Notes: generated from the sequence alone by a model not told the origin. Shown: positions 43,769 to 55,340, counted from the stretch's first letter. The stretch is DNA of 64,000 nucleotides from Kalmusia sp. IMI 367209 (GCA_027946365.1 JAPEUQ010000003.1:3286001-3350000); one strand, 5' to 3'. Translations and numbers: made by a program.

Positions 43769-45100
43769 ATGAATCGTACAAACAACAATCTAGCAGCACT
43801 CTACAAATATATAGAAGAGCATGGAGATCCGAAAGGTATACTGTGGACAAAGAATGTTATGCAGCAAGCGGCCCTATTGCATAAGAAAGTGATGGATTTC
43901 AACGAGCTGCTAGAATCACAAAAAGGCTCACCAGACATGATCGTACAGAGTCGTATAGGCAATTTGCAAACCAGCCTAGGGACCTTCACGCCAGGCAATA
44001 CATACGAAGTGCCCACGATATCCGGCAAACTCAAAGAGCGAAAGATCCCAGATGTTGCCCCTGAGGAACGTCTGCTTTTGTGCTTGAATGGCATTGTGCA
44101 CATTTCCCAGGCTTTCAGTGCTGAAGGCGAGATCGACGATGATGCATCCCAGGCTCTGCTCTACGAGCTCAAACCGAAGGCTGTCACCACTCACGAAGAT
44201 AAGAGCACTTGCACCATCTCCAATACCGATACCGATAGCCCACCCTGGGAATTCTGGAAGGAGTCTTGGCGCACCGGTGCCTGGCACAACTCGAGAAACG
44301 ATATCTGGAATACCAAACTCGTTAATGCAAGATGGCAGAAGGCGCCGCCGTTGTTGTCTGAAGAAGCAAACAAGTTAGATAAATGGGCCACCATATGGAG
44401 AACCCTTTCAGATAGATTGAAGAACTTTATCACAAAGTACGAATCAGCTTTAAAGGACGTTGACCAGGTCGTTTGTTTCGCTCTAGGATCGCTAGACGTC
44501 GGGTACCCGAGAAGTTTTGTCCAGCACCTCGCAGCTAACACAGTCGCGGAAGCCTTGAACGAGCTGCGTAGAACCAAAGGGATATCTACGCCCGTTAGTA
44601 CGTTCGCTCAAGACCCTGCATATTGCGACAATTGCATCGACATTCTCCAGAGTGAGCTCAATATCAAGGCTACTAAATCCCACGAAGCCTTCTCCAAGGT
44701 AAATAAAAATACTTTCGTCATCACCTTTGCTCCTACCGGCCCCATCTGCCCCATCATTGCTGACCTGACGCGCGAATTCGACGGCCCGGCTGCCATGCTG
44801 TGCGATGAGATTATCGACGACTACATGGAGCCGCAGCATGAAAAGGGGACGTGGATCGACAATTACCCAACGAGCACGCTGGTAGATTACAAAAAGAAGT
44901 GTTTCTCGGAGTATTTTGGAGATGACAAAGAGCTTCTCGGAATGTCGCACGAAGAGTTCCGCAACAAGTACCCGCTTGTTCCAAGTAGAAAGGATATACC
45001 CGAAGGTGTCGACAAGCAGACGGAGAAAGAGTGGAAAGATGGGTATGCTAATGAGGTGAGGCGCTGCTTCGGCAATAGCTACCTTTACGTCCGGAAGTAA
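43769..45100 (+). CDS. SRR1-like domain protein
   Basis: A single-exon ATG frame of 443 residues. The C-terminal half carries the SRR1-type domain: DVDQVVCFALGSLDVGYPRS, FVQHLAANTVAEALNELR, STFAQDPAYCDNCIDILQSE, HEAFSKVNKNTFVITFAPTG. SRR1 was named for a plant protein in light and clock signalling. In yeast and mammals the domain protein affects heme and transcription control, and in fungi many lineage-specific copies exist of unknown role. The N-terminal 220 residues are helical and polar without a known domain. No localisation signal is seen. Confidence 0.8.
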   Translation: MNRTNNNLAALYKYIEEHGDPKGILWTKNVMQQAALLHKKVMDFNELLESQKGSPDMIVQSRIGNLQTSLGTFTPGNTYEVPTISGKLKERKIPDVAPEERLLLCLNGIVHISQAFSAEGEIDDDASQALLYELKPKAVTTHEDKSTCTISNTDTDSPPWEFWKESWRTGAWHNSRNDIWNTKLVNARWQKAPPLLSEEANKLDKWATIWRTLSDRLKNFITKYESALKDVDQVVCFALGSLDVGYPRSFVQHLAANTVAEALNELRRTKGISTPVSTFAQDPAYCDNCIDILQSELNIKATKSHEAFSKVNKNTFVITFAPTGPICPIIADLTREFDGPAAMLCDEIIDDYMEPQHEKGTWIDNYPTSTLVDYKKKCFSEYFGDDKELLGMSHEEFRNKYPLVPSRKDIPEGVDKQTEKEWKDGYANEVRRCFGNSYLYVRK

Positions 45101-45771
45101 TGCTGAGCTGTGGGCTGGTATCTTCACGGTAGGTTGAGAGGCTCTGTTCTCATTCTTTTATTCTTCTTGGGGGTGTTGCTTTAAGTCTTCTGTATCATGT
45201 TTGTATTTTGAATTGTTCCCTTTTATGTATGTCACTTTGCTGTAGATAATACATGCTACTATGCACATGTCATCCACTCGTTCCGTTTGAGCTCCAGTCT
45301 GGTTTCATGCTCGATGTATGCATTTTAATGAAGCTTAGTTTCTTGTTTCAGACCGCACTTTTATTACAGCATCATACGTATTCTCTTTCGACGTTCATTT
45401 CTGTCACTACTCGTGTGAAAAGATTTAGTGTAGAACTTCTTTGGGGAGTCTGGACATGTCCCCTCCTAGATGTCTAGCCAAGCACCGATAGCGGTTTAGA
45501 TATTGCTTCCTATCTGAACCTATTGTCTCGGTTGAATTTCCGGGTTGAATAGTCCCCACTGTCGCTTTCATTTCCCACTAGAATTCGCCTTTGCGATAAT
45601 CTTGCCCCAAGCTCACTTCACCTAAGCAACTCCCACTTGCCACCTTCACCCGAACTGTGGCTACCTGCCGTATATAGTACCTCGCTAGATATCTACATAA
45701 GTCCGCACTCCGCTTCTTCTCCCCACTTCCCCCTATCAGCATCAGTCAACCACCCCGCCAGCCCGCCCACC
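45101..45771. other. Intergenic
   Basis: 3' flank of the SRR1-like gene and upstream region of the next gene. A frame open from 45637 runs into the next CDS but is leader sequence. Confidence 0.5.
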
Positions 45772-46437
45772 ATGTGCAAATACTTCAAGAAGCTGCACCC
45801 CTGCGGGCACCTCTCCCGCGAACTGGTCGACCGTTGCCTCGATGCCTGCTCGACTAACTCCATGTGCATCGTCCCGACGCCGACTGACGAAGAATTCCGC
45901 GTCCACGCCCGCAAGTCCTACATCACGTGCTACGACTGCATCGCGAATGATGCGTACATCGAGCGGGACGCTGCGGCTGCGGCGGCTGCAGAAATCGAGC
46001 ACGACCCCATCAAGCAGCGTGAGATTGCCGGCCAGCGCGCGCGCTTTGCGCATAAGCAAGCAAAGCTCGAGATGAACCGGAGGTTGGCGGAGGAGAACAT
46101 GCGGGCGGAGCGGTGTGAGGATAGGCGGAAGGAGGAGGCGAAGAAGGCGGAGGAGGAGCGGGCTAAGAAGGAGGGTGGTTTGTGGGTTGATGTGGGGAGC
46201 GCGAGGAAGAAGGGAAGGAGGGGCGGTGGTGCGCCACGATCCGCGCCTCCTAAACCGATGGGCGGTGGAAGCATGGGAACGGGCGATTGTAAGGAGGGCG
46301 GTGGTGAGACACCAAAGAGCGCGACTGATGGCAATTCTAGTAGTAGGGCTGGACCGTGGGGTAAGGGGTCGATCGTTGCTCCAAAGAAGATTCTCACCAA
46401 GGCCGACAATCAGCAGAATGGATGGGGTTGGAAGTGA
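45772..46437 (+). CDS. Small Cys-rich N-terminus protein with charged coiled coil (MC...CGH family, copy 1)
   Basis: The start at 45772 (context CACC-ATG) gives 221 residues. The N-terminus MCKYFKKLHPCGHLSRELVD and later RKSYITCYDCIANDAYIERD hold a likely zinc site (C..CGH...CxxC). A long Ala/Glu/Arg/Lys helix follows (EIAGQRARFAHKQAKLEMNR, EEAKKAEEERAKKEGG), predicted coiled coil. The tail is Gly/Ser-rich and ends NQQNGWGWK. The neighbouring convergent gene (46812-47406) starts with a similar motif. The upstream open codons belong to the leader. The function is unknown. Confidence 0.65.
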   Translation: MCKYFKKLHPCGHLSRELVDRCLDACSTNSMCIVPTPTDEEFRVHARKSYITCYDCIANDAYIERDAAAAAAAEIEHDPIKQREIAGQRARFAHKQAKLEMNRRLAEENMRAERCEDRRKEEAKKAEEERAKKEGGLWVDVGSARKKGRRGGGAPRSAPPKPMGGGSMGTGDCKEGGGETPKSATDGNSSSRAGPWGKGSIVAPKKILTKADNQQNGWGWK

Positions 46438-46811
46438 GCGCGAATGAGCAGTGCATTTGGAATTTTGAGAGTTTCTCTGATGTGTAGTATGATACGCTCA
46501 GACTACTCAAGATATGGATCAGAGCATGTGATTCATGAGGATATCACGGGATACACGCCAGTCGACGTATTGGAACGAGGGAGGGAGTTGGTCATGACGG
46601 GACTAGTATGGAGCGTGCGCACGGTGTCTATTCCCACGCCTCAGTTCATTACACATGTCAATTGGGACAATATATATATGAGTCAAAAACCTCCATACCA
46701 ACGAAAATATTCGGGAGGCCGTGAGTCCTTCCGCATCATGCCTTTAAGGCAAACCTCCTAAAGTCAATTAAATCCGCCTTATAGCAATGGACTAGCCTAA
46801 TCTAGTCTCCT
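46438..46811. other. Convergent 3' spacer
   Basis: No gene seen between the two tail-to-tail Cys-rich genes. Confidence 0.5.
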
Positions 46812-47406
46812 TTAACTCGAAATTGCAGTTTCACAATGTTCTGTACCCCCAAAGTCCTTCATGCCGCCGTACATCCAGTCATCGTCCTCCTCGACCTCCC
46901 ATTTCTTGACCTTGACTTCCTGCTTCCGCTCCGAAAGGCACGACCCGCTTCTTGTGGTGCTAATCTCCGGCGTGGTCGTGTCATCGTGCACCCGATCCGT
47001 CAATACTGCTCGTACCTGGTCCTCCCAATTCTCTGCTGCCACTGTCAGCCTCAGATGCGCTCTCTGTGCCTAGAGTCGTACCCTGAGGAGTAGGTCCAGC
47101 CGGCGAGTCCACGTCATAAACATCATGATCAACCTTCTTCATGCGCTCTGCTAAAGCGATCTCCTTTGCACCCCACTGGGCCCACGCGTTTGCTCCAGAA
47201 GCCACCCCAGGCATGAGTCCTCGCTGCATTTTGCAATCCATGCAATTGTCCGGGAGCTTGCCTTCGAGATAATATTTCCTGCCGCAGCCGTTGACTTGTT
47301 GGACTGTGCTGCCGTTTGGGCCGTGGGCGGTCGACGTCGAGGAAGGACAGCGGAGAGAGGCTTGTGTGTGGCCACAATCATAGTGGAGGGTAAAGTGGGT
47401 GCACAT
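46812..47406 (-). CDS. Small Cys-rich N-terminus protein (MC...CGH family, copy 2)
   Basis: The first exon (47406-47082) starts MCTHFTLHYDCGHTQASLRC, continues with GCGRKYYLEGKLPDNCMDCK, and so has the same C..CGH...CxxC pattern as the convergent gene. A 49-nt intron (47081-47033, GTACGA..CTGAC..GCAG) restores frame to a second exon (47032-46812) encoding ENWEDQVRAVLTDRV and the acidic EVKVKKWEVEEDDDWMYGGM. Together this is 181 residues. If the intron is not used the protein ends 25 residues after the junction. The zinc-binding role is inferred from cysteine spacing. Confidence 0.6.
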
Positions 47407-49100
47407 GACGTCGAGAGCGGCGATGACGCGACTGCGACCGTAGCATTGATGTCAATGATGAAACAATCGAGGAGGCGGGGAGAGTGTGGCGCTACTTTGT
47501 TTAAGCTGGAAGGTGCCGTCCGGCAAGTGTTTGCGTTTGCGGGAGGTGTACAAACACGCTGCACAACCGTGGAAGCCGCGGCCCGCCAAACCACAAGTTC
47601 GCTTCGCGCGGGCAAAATCTTTGGTTACTTACTAGAAAGAAACAATCATGCCCGAAAGAAGAATAGGAATTGGAACGACTGACCTTGCGCAACAAGCACT
47701 ACGCCTTTTCACTTTCACTAGCGCCGACGCCTATAGAACGAAGGCTGTATATCATGAGAGCGATATCGATCATGATGAAATCGTCAAACGTATCTCAAAT
47801 ATTGTTTCGGGCCATCTTTCAATTTGAACGTGGTCAACGGCTTAATCTTGACTGCGTCCTTCACTAAAGTCCACTGGAAGTGTCATTAGTGTGCCTGGTG
47901 CTGCTCATGATAGTTGATTCGGCGTATTGGTGCTTACAGAGATATACATTATTCCACTTGTATCGGATAGCATGACTCCTATCGCGAGTATTGACTCTTC
48001 TCAATAGTGTGACATGAACCATTTCGAAGTGTATCAAGATCAAGCCTGTAAACCTCCGCTACCTCTTCCCTCACACAATTCACTGAATTCCGCTCCCTAC
48101 GATTTCATCAGCCGGCTGATTTTGCACACAACATCATACCAATCATTAAAATTGTCCACGAAGCCAATGAAATCCAAGCGCAACATCCAAACATCTTACC
48201 TTGTTCCCTTGCCACATCAACATACCAATGCTGAACCCGATCTTCTACTAAAATACAAACATCATCCTTGTGAAAAGAGCGCTCATTCATCGACCGTACG
48301 AAAGTCTGATAATTCAGAACGTCCTCACTCATCAATCAGGACGAGCCAGAAATCCACATCTGAAGCTCGAACCGAAAGTGCACTGAACAACGCCGTCCCC
48401 AGGCCAGACTAGGGTGTCAGTCTCCAGTCCTTGCGCTCCAGTGGTTGAACAGAGATGACGGAATGAATGAAGAACGTTCAGTATGTGCAGGCAGAGACTT
48501 CACAGTAGACGTACCTGGCCATGAGCTCTGTCGGGAATACGGGGTACTTCAGATTGAAAAGTGAGCTTTGGAGACCAGTATGCAGTTAACTAAATGATGC
48601 GGTGAATATAGGCGCACATGCAGATAAACATAAACATAGAGTTCAATCGAATTAGAGGAAGAAAAATTGAGGATGCGAGGCAGTGGTTACAGGATAGCCT
48701 GAGTAGAGTATCTAAATGATACTCAACACTTGTTTACAGGTGTGTAGGAATCATAATTTACGTATGAGATGTGCTCTACCAGAACTGTTATTCGTGTCCA
48801 GAACTTATTGGAATTTGACTTAGTAAATCGACTTCTTTGGAGACATACTGTAAATGACTCCATCAAACACGCGCGATAGCATGACTCACCTGAGATAGCA
48901 AAGTCCTCAAGCCCAATTCTGGCAATGTTCTCTTCTCTTGCAATGGTTCCTACTATACTTAGCTCTCCAACATCATCAGTTCTATAAACTTATACGAAGA
49001 CATAAATTGAATAGCAAAGCCACCCTAGCTAGAGTAATATCAGTTCTTGAAATCACAGAAATTATCTATTGACCTACTTTCTCGACAACACTGCGCCACG
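47407..49100. other. Gene-poor stretch
   Basis: 1.7 kb with weak candidates only: a plus frame 48014-48412 and a minus frame 48108-48332 (MSEDVLNYQTFVRSMNERSF) overlap each other. Neither has a recognisable motif. Confidence 0.4.
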
Positions 49101-49649
49101 ATGCGATCCAACCACCATCCCTCCCAGTACCACCGCGATCCACCATCGCGCGATCCTCCCTCACAATACTCCGACGCAGTATTCGAGCGAGTAATCCAAC
49201 GAGTACTCCGCGAACAGCAAAACGCAGTCGAAGAACCAAGCCTAAGACAAAAGAGAGAACCACTCCCATTCGGAGCCAGTGCCACCAACCCGCAAGGCGA
49301 ACCGCGCCAGCCTAAACACCATACACCTACACAACCCCCCGTTTTCCCCGAACAATCTTTCCAGCCAATTCACAAGCCGCGGCCAATACTCGTTGAGATG
49401 CACGAACCGCCAGAACTGCCCAGCTTCCCGGCTCGTATCGCAAAGCCGAACCAGAGGTCGGCTGATGACCGCGAATGTACGTATTGCAATCAGACGCACC
49501 ACGACAATCAAGTCAGTTGTCGTCATGCGGTGGTGGCTCAATATACTACCCGGGGAATTCCGCCGTGTAAGGAACTGATTGCCGCGGCGGACAAAGCGGA
49601 GGAAGCGAGAGAGCTGGCGAAAGCAAGGCAGCAAAGGAAGGCGAGGTGA
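49101..49649 (+). CDS. Hypothetical Pro/Gln-rich protein with CxxC...CxH motif
   Basis: ATG at 49101; 182 residues. The N-terminal two thirds are disordered (SQYHRDPPSRDPPSQY). A short helix AVFERVIQRVLREQQNAVEE lies near residue 40. Near the C-terminus DRECTYCNQTHHDNQVSCRH may bind zinc. The protein ends in a charged helix (KAEEARELAKARQQRKAR). No family is recognised. Confidence 0.5.
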   Translation: MRSNHHPSQYHRDPPSRDPPSQYSDAVFERVIQRVLREQQNAVEEPSLRQKREPLPFGASATNPQGEPRQPKHHTPTQPPVFPEQSFQPIHKPRPILVEMHEPPELPSFPARIAKPNQRSADDRECTYCNQTHHDNQVSCRHAVVAQYTTRGIPPCKELIAAADKAEEARELAKARQQRKAR

Positions 49650-50498
49650 GGCGATTCAGATAGCAGTGTGGATAGCGGTTCTATGTAAGGTTGATAAGCT
49701 AGCTGGGTGGGAATTGAATGGGAGTCATGGCATAATTGTATCATTGGACTCACTCTTGGTCGCCTGCATCATATGTGAATCACCCCTAATAGAAGCATAT
49801 TCGAAGCCTGTTATGGGAAGTTACGTTCATATCTCGTGCAGAAGTAGGCCCTCATATGTGAGAAAGACGGCGATGCGATAGGCCTCAGTGACGCTTCGGC
49901 AAGACTTGCATCGTCGCACTACTCATGTACGAGGGAGGTAGTGGACGCGGTATGAGAGCGTATGATTTGGCATCAAGGCGAACGATGGGATAGTGTTTGG
50001 TGGATTTCGGTGTGGGTTGGTGATATGGGAGTGGGGTAGTTTCCTATACAGTCAATGGCGGCATTGGGTGGTGTCACGTGACATCCCCTAACATTGAGTC
50101 CTGTGGAATCCACATTGTTCGTGCGCTACATGCCACTGCAGCTTTGGAAGTCATAAGGTGGCAACGAACAGGCTTGACAGCTGCATCTTGATGTCAGAAG
50201 CCCCTGCTGTCATAGCTTCGCAGACCACCTAGGTTCACCATTGGCATATATGCCGGGCAGCGCAAGCTTTGACATCACTCTGTAGTATAGCGTAACATAT
50301 TTTCAGCAAAAACGTAACATGATCGCATTACACGGGTATACCCATTGAAGTCCATAACGAGAGTCACTCCTACCCAACCCAATGTGCACACCTAATAATA
50401 CCATAGAGGACGTCCGGCCCACGTCCAAAATGCCGCCGACAAAACCGACCCCGTATATATACACAGCGAAGCGAAAGTCAAGCCGAAATAGCGAATGT
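49650..50498. other. Intergenic, no gene seen
   Basis: Short frames only; 3' flanks of the neighbouring genes. Confidence 0.45.
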
Positions 50499-51327
50499 TT
50501 AGACACGCCGCCGTCGGCGTATCTCGGGTTGCGCAGCGCGCCTTGCTACCTTAGTGATTCGTGTGTCGCCCAACTTCTTGATCGTCTCGATCATGGTGTC
50601 TGTCTCGTCTAGCTCCTGCATTTGGTCGCCGCCGCCGATGCTCTTGCCTATGACCATGACGTTGGGGACTGTCCGCCTGCCTGTTGTGTCTGCGAGAACT
50701 TCTTGGAGCTTGAGGCCTATTTGGTGTTCGTCGAGTTCGACTACGTATGGCTCGGGGACGATCTCGTATTTTTCGAGGAGGATGTGCTTAGCTTTTCTAG
50801 AGTGCGGGCAATACGTTTTGGAGAAGATGATGACTAGAAAGCGTCAATAATGCGCGCCAGGAAATTGAAGGGATGTGCGTACCAGGACTCTTTTTCAGGA
50901 TGGAATTGAGCTCCACCTCGGCTTCGTGGTAGTCATTGGTCTCGTCCTCCTTTGGTGGCGTTTTGTCCTGTGTCCTGCCGCCCACTGCAGCGACGCCTTC
51001 AATGGGTTGCTGCTTTCCTTCCTTATTGTATCTCCCACGAGGTCCCTTCTCCGAGTCGCCGCCAGTAACCGAATCCACATATTTCTGACCCTTTTTCTCT
51101 GCTGCCTTTCGCGCATCGTCCGCGGCAGCCTTCAGGCGCGAGCCCACGCCGTCTGCGTCGCGCTGCTTGGACGCTTCTACATAGTCTTTTGCCTGGAGAG
51201 CTTCCTGCGTCTTAACATAGAAGGGCGAGGTTCGTGTCTGCGAGCTGGATCGCGTCATGTAGAGGGTTATGACGATTGTGAGGACGAGCAGGAGACCGTA
51301 GAGCCTCATGCGTCGTTGTGAAGGCAT
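50499..51327 (-). CDS. Membrane-anchored monothiol glutaredoxin (Grx6/Grx7 type)
   Basis: Exons 51327-50883 and 50833-50499 (49-nt intron) give 259 residues. The N-terminus MPSQRRMRLYGLLLVLTIVI is a signal-anchor. A Lys/Glu/Ala-rich lumenal stalk follows. The glutaredoxin domain is split by the intron exactly before VIIFSKTYCPHSRKAKHILL. The active site is CPHS, one cysteine at the nucleophile position, as in yeast Grx6/Grx7 of the Golgi/ER. The cis-Pro block GRQTVPNVMVIGKSIGGGDQ and the C-terminal helix are present. It likely acts in the early secretory pathway using glutathione. The basic end RRRRRV is unusual. Confidence 0.88.
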
Positions 51328-52732
51328 GGTGCAAAATGTGGGATGCGGCGGGCGACGGCGACGCAAGGGAGGGCGGAGGGGCAGCAATTATGCTGCGCGC
51401 GAGTTGGAAGCTGCAATTGTCGGGCAGCAGCCTAAAAATGGCGAGGTTGTTCCTTAAATCGATGCAGGTCCAATGCCGGGTTATGGCGAGGACTAAGCCC
51501 TGGCGGCCTTGCTGTTCGGTGGTGGCGTCTGGGGTAGGGCGGGTAATTCCAGGGCAGGTGAGCGGCGTGGTCGCGCGAGCAGTGACCACGTCAAAGGGGA
51601 GTGCGCGGCGAGTAGATGAGCGGTGTGGGCTAGCTGGGATAGCTATAGCTGCAGTCGCGTACGAGGGTCCGGTAGAGTCTGTATCTCTAGCAAAAGGCAA
51701 AAGCGATGGGGCGTGATTTTGCAGGCGTCGTGGAGTGATGGCCTTCGAACGAGGTCCGGGCACGCGCAGCGCAGGAATAGAGCGTGCAGCGCTTGGCGGG
51801 GCTGTACCAGGCTAGTGGATCCATCGCCAACGATCCGATACCGATATACACCACCGACACTGCAAAATGTTGCATCAGCCACGGTAGGAACGCTGGCCTT
51901 GCGCCGGTTGTCACTTCGGGCGTACATTGAAACAATCCTTGTGGCCCGTTGGCGTGGGGCCGACGAGTCAAATGGTCGCTTAACGCGACGCGTCGTACGT
52001 CGCAAACACGACCGACGTCACACTGTTGTGCGTTCTGGTCGTTAAAGTTTGAACCAGGGATACAGAAAACACAGTGTACGCGTCTCAATGAATCGTTTCG
52101 GCACAAATTATGCTAAGAACCTGCTTCAACCCTCGCAAGCACGACACTATAGATAGGAGCATTTTGCCAGTTTTTGCCAAAGTCCGCACCTTCATGCCCT
52201 GATCCTCGGCTTTCAGGCTCGTCGTACCTTGTACGATGGACTCTCATCGGGCATCCGTCGGCCCTTTGTGGCATCCTCGTGAGGACCTCGGTAGAGGGCG
52301 ACCTCTCTCCACCCAGGATACCGTCCTAACGCCGTACACGCAATAGTCTACAGTATCCGACTGGCCTTACTGCTATAATACAAAACCCATATGTTCATAA
52401 CAAGCACTGCATCCGCATCTTACAATCATTATCAGCCTTTGGAGCTCTTGTTTACACGAGTTGAGCCCTAGGGAGGACGTGTGCGGTCGCGCTTCCCTAT
52501 CCAGCCTAGCTCGCAAAGCTCCATCTAGCCACTCTCGACAACCACTCCGCTTCGACTCTACGAGCATCTCAGATTACCCAAAGCGGACATCGAGAACTCT
52601 GATATATAAAATCGATTTGATCTCTATACTAAACTGGTTTTATCCAAGCAGAGTTTTATAGCCTGTTTTCTTTGCCTCGAAGAACACAGAAGACCGCCTT
52701 GACTAATTACGTAACACCTTTCACCTTCCAAC
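51328..52732. other. GC-rich then AT-rich intergenic region
   Basis: Overlapping composition-driven frames at 51.3-52.1 kb; nothing supported. The last 200 nt are the promoter of the dioxygenase gene. Confidence 0.45.
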
Positions 52733-53794
52733 ATGTCTCTTCCATCGACTCCCATCTCGATCAAGCCCTCCGCATCCGAGATCCAAAACGGCACTCTTAG
52801 CCAGAAGAACCTCGAGATTGCTATTCGAGCGCTCCAACGAGATGGGCTAATTATCTTGGAAGACCTTGTCCAACACTCAACCCTGGACAAGCTGAACAAG
52901 AAAATGGTCCAAGATGCTTATGATTTGCAGAGCCGCAAGGACAGTCCTTTCAATTACCACAAGGGAAACATCCAGCAAGATCCACTTCTCACGAAAGAAT
53001 ACTTCTTCGAAGAAGTATTCACCAGTACGCCCACTTTCCCACCAATCTCATCCACAATTACTAATTGTACATGCCAGACCCAATCGTCACGCAGGTCACT
53101 TCCACGGCTCTAGGCCCCAAACCATCTCTCCGCTTCATCTCCGGGAACACTGCTCTCCCGCCTACTGCGGATACCCCTCCAGCATCTCAGCCCGTCCATA
53201 ACGATGCCGACTTCGACCACCCTCGCATCCCCTTCGCGCTCGTCATCAATGTTCCGCTCATCTCCATGGAGCCGCAGAACGGCTCTACGGAGGTCTGGCT
53301 GGGCACACACGCTAACACCACCATCGCCGACCAAGAAGGCGCGCACGGCGAACGCGCCAGCGGAAGAATCAAGATGGATCTCCTCGATGAGAGGAGGCTT
53401 GTGCGAACGCCGTGTCAGCCCGTAGTGAAGAAGGGCAGCGTCATCGTGAGAGACTTGAGGATGTGGCATGGTGGCAAGCCGAATTTGAGCAAAGAACCAA
53501 GGGTTATGCTCGCTTTTAGTAAGTCCTATCAGCTTTCTTTGTATCGAGAGAACGCATCGCTGATTTTTTTTTTTTTGAATAGTTCATTTCGCGCCCTGGT
53601 ATCGCAACCAGATGACCGTCGAGTTCGCCGACGACTTGAAGGAGCAATTGACGCCCGAGAAGACGGGGTTGCATGTCGCGGCTGAGTATGTCAAGAGCGA
53701 GGAGGTGATGAAGAATTATCTCAATAGGCCGTATGGGAATGCGTATGACTTCAACCAAGTGGACAAGATTGTTGATCTCTTCCCTGAGATTTGA
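52733..53794 (+). CDS. Phytanoyl-CoA dioxygenase-like Fe(II)/2-oxoglutarate enzyme
   Basis: Exons 52733-53024, 53078-53518 and 53583-53794 give 314 residues. Introns of 53 and 64 nt have good signals (ACTAAT branch in the first, a T-run in the second). The PhyH fold is visible: ALQRDGLIILEDLVQHSTLD, then QPVHNDADFDHPRIPFALVI with the HxD iron pair, NGSTEVWLGTHANT, and the distal His/Arg block VRDLRMWHGGKPNLSKEPRV. The C-terminus IHFAPWYRNQMTVEFADDL is also family-like. In fungi such enzymes often tailor secondary metabolites; the substrate is unknown. No peroxisomal targeting signal is seen at the end (DLFPEI). Confidence 0.9.
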
Positions 53795-54375
53795 TCGGGA
53801 GTATAGAAGCTTCCACGGTTCCTCTAAGCTGTCAACTCCCGTAGTCAATAAGATATATCACTGAACAACTTCGATACATCATACGCTGTATTTCTGTGAT
53901 ATATCGGTACTCGATGTACGAGATGCAGGCTTCTCAGTTGTTCTGTAATGCAAGACACTGGCAACAGATTCAACGATCAAGAAGTCAATCGAGCGTTATT
54001 CGTTATGTTTTCTACAGGCACATAATCAATCACAACTTCAGTGTTTCGGCCAGCGCACCGCCTTTTAAGCTCAAAAGGCTGGCTGTGTGCATATGGAAAT
54101 ACGTATTGAGGTCAAGGCCATGCACAACATTCCACTGATTTCAGACTGGACTGCAGGAAATTAGGAAGGTCCAAAATGTATGGTCACATGCAAAAGGATG
54201 CGTTAGGTCTATGTTCTCGAGTATTGCTCTTCGCAGCTAGAGTCTGGCTGGATTTCCCGGTAACGAAAAGGCTGGATAGCAACAGAGCGGCTTCCCTGGT
54301 CTGAACTCACCCCGAGGAATCGAAATACAGAATCAGGGTCTTCAACATGGTGGAGCAAAGCTTGAGCCATGAGAC
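53795..54375. other. Intergenic, no gene seen
   Basis: AT-rich 3' flank of the dioxygenase gene. Confidence 0.5.
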
Positions 54376-54792
54376 TTAAATCAGTATAGTATTTAATCTC
54401 GCTGGCAGTTGGAGCCCACTTTGTCCTACGTAATTTTCAAATGCTACCTGCTTATTCAGTTCAGGCTGCAGCCAGTAGGACGCTGGATTTTTTTCTAGAT
54501 GAGGGATCATATTGCGTTCGACGGAGCTCCATTCAAATCTCAACCCAGAGTGAAGAACGGCCAGGATGTGCGGAAACAGTATAAATTGATGTCCTCCTTG
54601 GTCACGAAGAAGTAAGCCGGCTCGCGGAAAGCCCACGTGCGACGCCATCTCTGGAGCCATATCAGAGATGCTGATTTGTCTTTGAGACCCAATCAACAAA
54701 CTTGCCATGAAAAATTGCCGCAATACCGACCCAATAAAATTCGACGTGCCACTGACCGGTCTGCTGCGCATCGTATCAACACATCTGCTCAT
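54376..54792 (-). CDS. Hypothetical protein
   Basis: An ATG frame of 138 residues (MSRCVDTMRSRPVSGTSNFI, RQISISDMAPEMASHVGFPR, LRDQGGHQFILFPHILAVLH). Composition is ordinary. No family is recognised, and it has no introns or clear neighbours. Confidence 0.35.
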   Translation of the reverse strand: MSRCVDTMRSRPVSGTSNFIGSVLRQFFMASLLIGSQRQISISDMAPEMASHVGFPRAGLLLRDQGGHQFILFPHILAVLHSGLRFEWSSVERNMIPHLEKNPASYWLQPELNKQVAFENYVGQSGLQLPARLNTILI

Positions 54793-55340
54793 CCTTGGCA
54801 GATGAAAAGCCTGACCGCTCCTCTATATTTAGTCTCGATCTGGCATTAAAGTCTTTGGACAACTAGATATATCCTGTATATGGAAAACGACTACATTGTA
54901 TTAATCGCTGACCATTATTCTGTATCGGTCATATCACGTGATGCGTCGACGGCTTTCCTACATCTTCAACTTGCCTATTTCTATTCTTCGCGTCACGCAG
55001 ATAACAAAATGCACATCTTCCCACTTGAGCTGCTCAGTAAAATCACTGATGAAACACTTGAAGAATTCCATCATGACTCTCGGTCCCTCAAATCGGATAA
55101 TGTCCGCCTGTCATGGAGCCCGCTCAGTAAGCAATTCCCGCCGCACATAAGCAGCCTCAAAGTCTCAGGGTACTTTTCCAAACGCACGACACGACGTCAT
55201 GGCTAGGGAACATGGAATCATTTTTGCATGTCCTTTGTCCTCTCATAATCCTTTGTAACTATATTGCTAGGCGATGAGGTGCTGAACAATGGCGGCTTAC
55301 CCAGCTAAACAGTCGTCGCATTTTCGGTTTGAATTCTAGC
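54793..55340. other. Intergenic with a possible F-box-like relic
   Basis: A short frame near 55009 begins MHIFPLELLSKITDETLEEF, like the start of an F-box (LPxELLxxIxxxL), but it stops after about 65 residues. Too little to call. Confidence 0.3.

Noticed and set aside
48014..48412. Overlapping plus and minus frames (plus 48014-48412, minus 48108-48332)
   Set aside because: Mutually antisense with no motif to choose between them; neither is supported enough to annotate.
54880..55206. F-box-like start
   Set aside because: About 20 suggestive residues only; no downstream repeats or continuing exon.
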